From positions 162,831 to 197,070 of the forward strand of contig WELB01000152.1 in NCBI GenBank assembly GCA_009602725.1: a stretch of DNA of 34,240 nt, given 5' to 3'. Origin of the DNA: Spirogloea muscicola (taxonomy: Eukaryota > Streptophyta > Zygnematophyceae > Spirogloeales > Spirogloeaceae). Of the stretch, positions 28,536 through 34,240 are shown piece after piece; position 1 is the stretch's first letter, and the number at the start of each line of letters is the position of its first letter. A program made the position numbers and the translations under genes. Under the pieces are notes generated by a model. It worked only from the letters and a program-made list of their open reading frames with translations, ran no database searches and was not told where the DNA came from.

Positions 28536-31500
28536 TTATTCTTTCTGATCAGAGCAGACTATGTTGATGGCTAACCTTGCACCGTCACTTGAGGTGTAGA
28601 AGCCGATGCCATGACGCACATTGTTTTGGAACTCTCCAATGTAGCTACTACCATTTGCAAATGTGTACTTGCCCTTGCCATGCACCTGGCCCATGAAGAA
28701 GGAGGCACTCAAAGTGTCTCCCCAATGGTACCTAACAAGTCCCTGTAAATAAACCAGCACACAGATCCACATTAGCTCTTCCGGCTTCAGACAAAAGCTC
28801 AAGCACACAAGTCCTCAAATCAAAGAAGCGTTGATTGAATGACTGACCGGTACCAAGATAAGCTGGCAGAGGTCGCTGGATGTAATATTCACTGACCTCG
28901 CCATGCTGCAGGTCTTGCTTCCAGGTTCCACATACCACGTCACCGTTTGCCTCCCAGAGCTGGCCAATGCCATCCTTTGCACCACTTAACCACTCGCCTT
29001 TGTACCTACTTCCATCTGGCAATGAAAGCTCCCCCTGGATGAAGAATCGTGCAGACCAGTAAGTATTGAGAGATGTTTGACTGCAGTGCTAGGGTGCAAT
29101 GCAGCGGGGAAGCCTCAGAAGCCAGACTCTAGACAAATTGACCTTCATTGAGACCTCAGACACAAGCAACTCACAACGAACCAGTGAGTACCGACATAAT
29201 CATGCGAGGTTGCACAGCATTGCTACAGGCAGCTTGAGCAGCATAGATAATGGTCATCACTGCATTTGCAGATGCGGGCTAAGACGAGACAACTCTGGTC
29301 CCTGCAATACCTGGCCATCCGGTAGACGCCCCCTGGTGTAGCCTTTGTACTTTCCCCCTTTGAGGTCCATCTCCAGCAGCTGCCTCTGACAGGTTGCTCT
29401 GTCCAATTCCTGATAAATACCAAGGACGCCAGCAGACCTTGTTGAGAAGTCTACACACTCATGACACTACTGAGAACCAGGGTGAAGCTGCCAAAGCTGC
29501 AGCTTCATGGCCCTACTATGCAGTTAATGGATACTTACAGATCTGTTACACCAAGTGCAAGTCAGCTTGCAGTGGACGAACCATCGACGATGCACTTGGA
29601 AGATTACAGCTCACCAGAGCGAGCTGCAACCGCCGCTTAGCTCCACGTGGCTTATATTGGTCTTGGGGCTCTTGCACAGGGGTTTCTTGGGCCGCTTCCA
29701 AGGTCCCTCTGTCCTGAGGGTTCTGCCTCCTTCCCTCAGCCTTGTGCATGTCGTCGAGCTCTACTTCGTAGCTCTTGGCAACGACAAAGTTGCGGCCCAC
29801 TGGATGGTCCATGCGTGGGCCAACAAAGTCCTGCCTGGGGTCAGCCTTCCAGCTTTGCACAGCCTGCTTCCACTGGCCAGCGACCACGCCCTGCCTCTTC
29901 CTCCCCAAGGCCCGCTTCCTCGAGGCATCCAAGGACGCGTTCGCGATGACCCCTTCCTCGTTGCATCTGTCAAGACACACCATAGCTTCTGCTCGCACAG
30001 GCTGCAAGGCTGCCTCTTCTTGAGGATCCCTCTCCTTCTCAGCAGCCATGCCCAGAGATAGAGACACCTCCTCCAAAGACGTTGCTGTAACTCCGACCTC
30101 ACTTGTTGTCACTGTAGATGCTGACAGGCTGCCCTGCCCACTTGGTTCTCTGTTGTTCTGAGGCACCTCAAGCATGCTTGCAGCTTGTGCAGGCGAAGGC
30201 AGCACAGTCTCCGCTGCCAACCTGGGCAATGGCAAACCTTGCAGGGACTCTAAGGCCGGTGCATAGGCGCTACTGTACGACATGCATTCTTGATCGAGAT
30301 TCAACAATGCCTTCTCAATAAGAAGCTGGAAAGATCAACAACTTGAGTAGAGCAAGAGCATGGCAGGCCCACACAGCAAGAAGCACTTGCCAACGACTGT
30401 CATGATGACAAAGTAAAGAATGTTAGGCTTACCCTACGAGCAGGGTGGCTGAAAACGTTCGAGAACAATGGTCACCCTCGCTGCTGCAACAGATGAGCTT
30501 TGCCTGCGAGCCGGCCAGCCTTTGTAGCATCCGGACAGCTTCTTGCTCGTCGCTCGCCATAACGACGTGCCCAGACAGTACGCACAAAATGACCCCCTTT
30601 GTGCCCTGAACCGGTCAACACAATTGACACAAGCTGCTGGGTAAAAGGGTGTGCCAGATTTTTCCAACACTACGACAGAGTACTCTGTCTCATCGCATTC
30701 AAGAAAGGGCGGCAGGATAATAGCTGCGACGAGTCGACGGGCGCAGCCCAGTGGCAAGTGTATGTAATCCTTCACCCAATCACTACGGGTAATACCAAGA
30801 TGCTACTTGTTGACTACTCCTATATTGTGCTGATCTAAGCATCCTTTCGAGTCCAGCTGGTGCACAAACTTGGTTCAAAATGCTCGGGAGCGATCAAAGA
30901 CGTTAGAAAGGGACTTACAGCAACACACCCGTCCAGGAATGGTGACTCAAATATTGCACGCTCGACTGCTGCCTTGGCAGTGGTGGCCTTCCCCGAACCA
31001 ACTGCTACCTTGCCAAGCCCTGCAAGGATCTGCAGGTGTGGTCAAGAGAGGGTAATTTTCAATACGATCACTTGATGTAGGTAATCTGTAGTATCACAGA
31101 GCATGCTCAGAAATCAACAGCTGTTAGCATGTACGTTACTAACACACTCTGGCTAGCATGCTTGAGCTTCATAACATGCTGCAGGTCAATGTGGGGGAAC
31201 AACCTCAACAAGCTGGGAGTTGTTCAGACTGTCCGACTCACTACCAGGTCCTACGGCAATGATGTCCCGTCCAGTCTGGGCGACACAAGCGAGCCCACAT
31301 GTCACTGCAATTGGGCTCTTCAGTCAGAGACCTCCCCTAGCTGATCCAAATGCGCTTACCTATCATTCTTGTTCACACTGCCAATACATAAGCATGAATC
31401 GTATTTGTGCAGTGCATCTTCTGCCATGCAATGTACGTTTTGGCAGGAGCTTCCATCACAAATGTGCTTGAAAGACCAATACCTCAAGTGCGCTGGAGAC

Positions 31501-33921
31501 TGCATAGACTGCATCCAATGTTGCAATGTCAGCTGCCAAGGAGGCCTCTGCCAGCGGAAGCGCGCCCGTGCTCCCCAGCAGCCGGTCCTGCTCTACCACT
31601 GAGCACAACTGAACAGTCGATCACAACCCTCAAGAAGCACAAGCACAGAGTCTGCACAATGACCTGCATCTGTGCGCCTGTAGAAGTTTACAGGAGGGCA
31701 ATGTCTAAATGGTGACCCTCTGCTAGTGCAACTAACCAAACTCACCTATCAACAGGTCTGCCACATCCTGCAAAGCCGCTACCTGCTCGGATGCCTGGCA
31801 CTCAACGTAAGCATCTGGTCAGATGAACTCGCATTTATCAGCTCACGGTGCCGCTATGGGTAACCTGCATCAATGAATGCACTGGGAGCCTGCACTGCTC
31901 GTCTGTGCCAAAATACTCTGGCTATTTCGGTAATGATATATTGCTAAGTCAGCAAGTGCTGCCTGGAAAGCCCTGCTATGCAGCACTGCACACCTGTGCT
32001 GCGCGGCGCGCGCCCTCGAACGTGAACGGCCTTGTCACAGCCGCCACGGTCAGCGCACCGGCCTCTTTTGCGCATAGCGCTACAACTGGCGCCGCACCCC
32101 CGCCCGTTCCACCGCCCGCGCCAGTGAGCTGCAGCACATGGGGTCATACACCTGCCTGCTGTCACTGACCAGAGTACCAGACTATATTCATGGCGGAGTC
32201 CCTCTCGTGCACTCTATGCAAAGGAGCACCACAGCCTGCAAGAATCTAATACTTCAAGGACCTTGGTCTGCGTGCAAATTAGCACGTAAATAACCGCAGG
32301 ACTGTGTGACCTACACAAGCTCCTCCTGCATTGATTCTCAATAGCTGGCATGATTACACTAAGAAGGACCACTCGAAGGTGTGCAGTGCACGATATTATG
32401 CTTGCATCTTGACCTGCTATTGACCTGCTATGCCCTTGTCAGCAATGCTATAAATCATCAAACTGCTGTCACTCCTCAATTACAGCCGTTTCTATTACAT
32501 CAGCAGCTGCATCCTTTTCAAATCAGAAGGCCTCAGGGACGAGATTGGCGAGTGGTTCAAAGTGACGAACCAGGAAGGCGACTTGTGCCCCTGCAAGAGC
32601 ATCCCGTACGTCAGCGACGGATGACGCAGCAGCCTTGAAGCCAAGAGCACCATCCCCTCCTGTGCCTATGAATATGACATTTCGCAATTCAACTAAGTCC
32701 AAGGTGGTCAACGAGCCCGCTGAAAGCTGATTATTTGATCCATCTGGCCTGAGCATGGGACAAGCATGTCTAGCAGCCTGCTTACAATCTGCAAGCTCTA
32801 CACGTCTTGAAGGAAGCCAAATACTTCGTATTGACCTCAAGTGACACTCTCCTTCACTATACGAGGCAAGGAGGGGTGCCCAAGCAGTACACCTAGGCCA
32901 AGAGTGAGGCCACCGCCAAGCTGCAGATGATGATCAACCGCTACTGCGTGCAGAGCCTGGACGTCTGTGTTCATGGCCCTGCTCCAAGAAGCCTCAAAAA
33001 TGGCACCCATCACAAGCTGCATTGCTGTTGCCTGCCACCTTCATCGGCGCAGGACAAAGTGGAGCTGGTAATCTTTTTGATGTACAACGTATGAAGGATG
33101 AAAGCCGGCCTTGTACTCCTTTGTCTCACTCTTGTCAGAGCAAGTCTAGGTCTCGTAATCGCGAATAAAGAGCTGTAAAGTACAGCCAACTGCAGGCTTC
33201 CCCGTCTGCTACGTGGATCAACAAGGCATTGCTTGTCAAGGAGCAGCTCGCTCGAAGCCAGGACGCACCAGAACTTGCATCTGGGAAGGAGGCCGCTGGC
33301 GGCGATGTAGGAGACCATGGTGCCACCACGTGTGCCGAGGCCGACCACCGCCTGCTGCAGCCTTGCTGGGAACGCCGCCTCGGTCGCTACCCCAGTCGCC
33401 TCTGGGCCCTCCACCTGCCCGAACACCGGCAGCGCCTGTCAGATATGTGTGCGGTTGCTTTGCCAGAGATAAGATCAACTCAATGTCTGGAATCTGGTGG
33501 CTCCACGTATCAAGCTTAGAGCTTAGCGTTAGATGTAGAAAATACAGGCCGCCTCCTCGGTACCACCAGAGCGACAGCACAAGGCAGCCCACAAGCTGCA
33601 AACGCCTTTGGGCTGCAGCCACGGAGCGGACGCTGCAAGCTGTGGAGGCAACCCAGAGCTGCATTTGGGTTAGGCCAGTGGGACAGCAGTAACCACCTGT
33701 GGCATACTCGGGCCTCCCCGGATCATGTGGCAGCACGACACTGGGGACGGAGGCGAGCATGTGGAGAGGGACCGATGGCCGGCCTCCATGCGACGGGCTG
33801 CCATTGGAGCCGCCCCAGCTTTGGCCATCGGGAAAGCGGCCTGCCGCCATCTCAAGCTGCTCATAAACTCGCGCTTGTGTGCGCCGCAAGTCGCCGCGGG
33901 ACGGGCGAGCGGCGCCGCCAT
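28536..33921 (-). CDS. ARC3: ARC3-type chloroplast division regulator (FtsZ-like + MORN)
   Basis: Exons: 33921-33697, 33435-33269, 32978-32846, 32633-32571, 32128-31994, 31800-31746, 31598-31483, an unresolved one, about 31212-31167, 31029-30919, 30605-30438, 30325-29615, 29409-29311, 29034-28897, 28742-28536. The N-terminus is Ala/Arg-rich, transit-peptide-like. The FtsZ-like part runs [75 protein letters not shown]: the fold is clear, but the first glycine loop and the NPEIG-type loop are degenerate. A 237-codon linker and four or more MORN units ([36 protein letters not shown]) follow. This FtsZ-MORN chimera defines ARC3, which blocks misplaced Z-rings inside the plastid. About 800 residues are expected (Arabidopsis about 740). 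The stretch 31480-31165 needs transcript data. Confidence 0.87.
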
Positions 33922-33990
33922 TGCAGAGGCCAGCCCAGCACGGGCTGCGAGCTCGCCGATGGATGGTGACTGCTGCAGCAGGACACGAGC

Positions 33991-34240
33991 TCAGTGGCCG
34001 CCGCCGTCGTCGTGCTCCACGACAACCCGCAGGAGGCGGCGCAGGCGCTCGGCCTCGACGGCGCCGTCCTCCGCGGCGCGGTACTGCTCCGGGTCGGTGT
34101 TCACCCAGGCCTCGGCGACGGCGACGGCGCCGGCCGCCGCCGAGGACGGCGCCAGGCGGAGGCGGTAGACGCAGACGCCGGTCCAGCTGCGGTGGAAGGA
34201 GAGCCACTCGCCGCCTCCGCCGCCACCGCCGCCGTCGCCG
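33991..34240 (-). CDS. Unidentified protein, C-terminal part (runs off window)
   Basis: A minus-strand frame is open from the right window edge to TGA at 33991-33993 (82 codons seen). After a Gly-rich stretch it reads WLSFHRSWTGVCVYRL, a probable beta-rich unit, then AEAWVNTDPEQY and an amphipathic helix rich in Glu, Arg and Leu, ending EHDDGGGH. The mix of Trp, Phe, Tyr and charged residues looks like real coding sequence rather than GC-driven openness, but I do not recognise the family. Only 69 bp separate its stop from the proposed ARC3 ATG, so the two transcripts must be tightly packed unless ARC3 starts further downstream. Confidence 0.5.
   Translation of the reverse strand, partial: GDGGGGGGGGEWLSFHRSWTGVCVYRLRLAPSSAAAGAVAVAEAWVNTDPEQYRAAEDGAVEAERLRRLLRVVVEHDDGGGH

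Noticed and set aside
29555-30061. Plus-strand frame of 168 codons opposite the ARC3 linker exon
   Set aside because: Antisense shadow. The minus-strand exon is open for 237 codons and joins in phase on both sides.
1-34240. CRISPR array, rRNA or bacterial operon features
   Set aside because: No regularly spaced identical repeats and no rRNA cores were seen. The genes are spliced and eukaryotic.

Overview
The window looks like nuclear DNA of a green alga, most likely a trebouxiophyte or a relative; this is inference from content. It carries intron-rich minus-strand genes with GT-AG introns of about 50-400 bp, GC-rich coding exons, and a gene for the chloroplast-division protein ARC3, which is known only from the plant/green-algal line.

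Layout. 1-1,140: stacked retrotransposon debris, including a possible LTR. 2,779-8,028 (-): an exon chain that stays in frame from a UBA domain through a UBX domain to a RING-H2 finger, so either a UBA-UBX-RING fusion or two adjacent genes. 8,907-14,212 (-): a SART3-type protein (HAT repeats, one RRM, LSm-interaction tail), 16 exons, 880 codons. 14,330-19,060: a pile of non-LTR retrotransposon 3' ends around one long open reverse-transcriptase/restriction-like-endonuclease frame. 20,337-23,641 (-): a cytochrome P450 with all diagnostic motifs, 10 exons, 520 codons. 24,508-26,620: more broken copies of the same retrotransposon family, two of them head to head. 28,536-33,921 (-): ARC3 (degenerate FtsZ domain, linker, MORN repeats). 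33,991-34,240 (-): the 3' end of an unidentified gene running off the right edge.

The host genes all lie on the minus strand but are functionally unrelated (ubiquitin/Cdc48 pathway, U4/U6 snRNP recycling, oxidation, plastid division). I see no operon-like logic. Retroelement debris fills the gaps between genes and starts about 120 bp upstream of the SART3 start codon.

The most novel-looking content is the retroelement family. At least ten fragments of several subfamilies end in the same C-terminal signature (DLxxL[ST]RGY-stop), and many tails carry a small conserved hairpin (GGGCTG, 6-8 nt loop, CAGCCC). That is the pattern expected if the 3' RNA structure is what the element's reverse transcriptase recognises. 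Exon boundaries were placed by eye from splice signals, reading phase and family alignment from memory. They are models, not transcript-supported.
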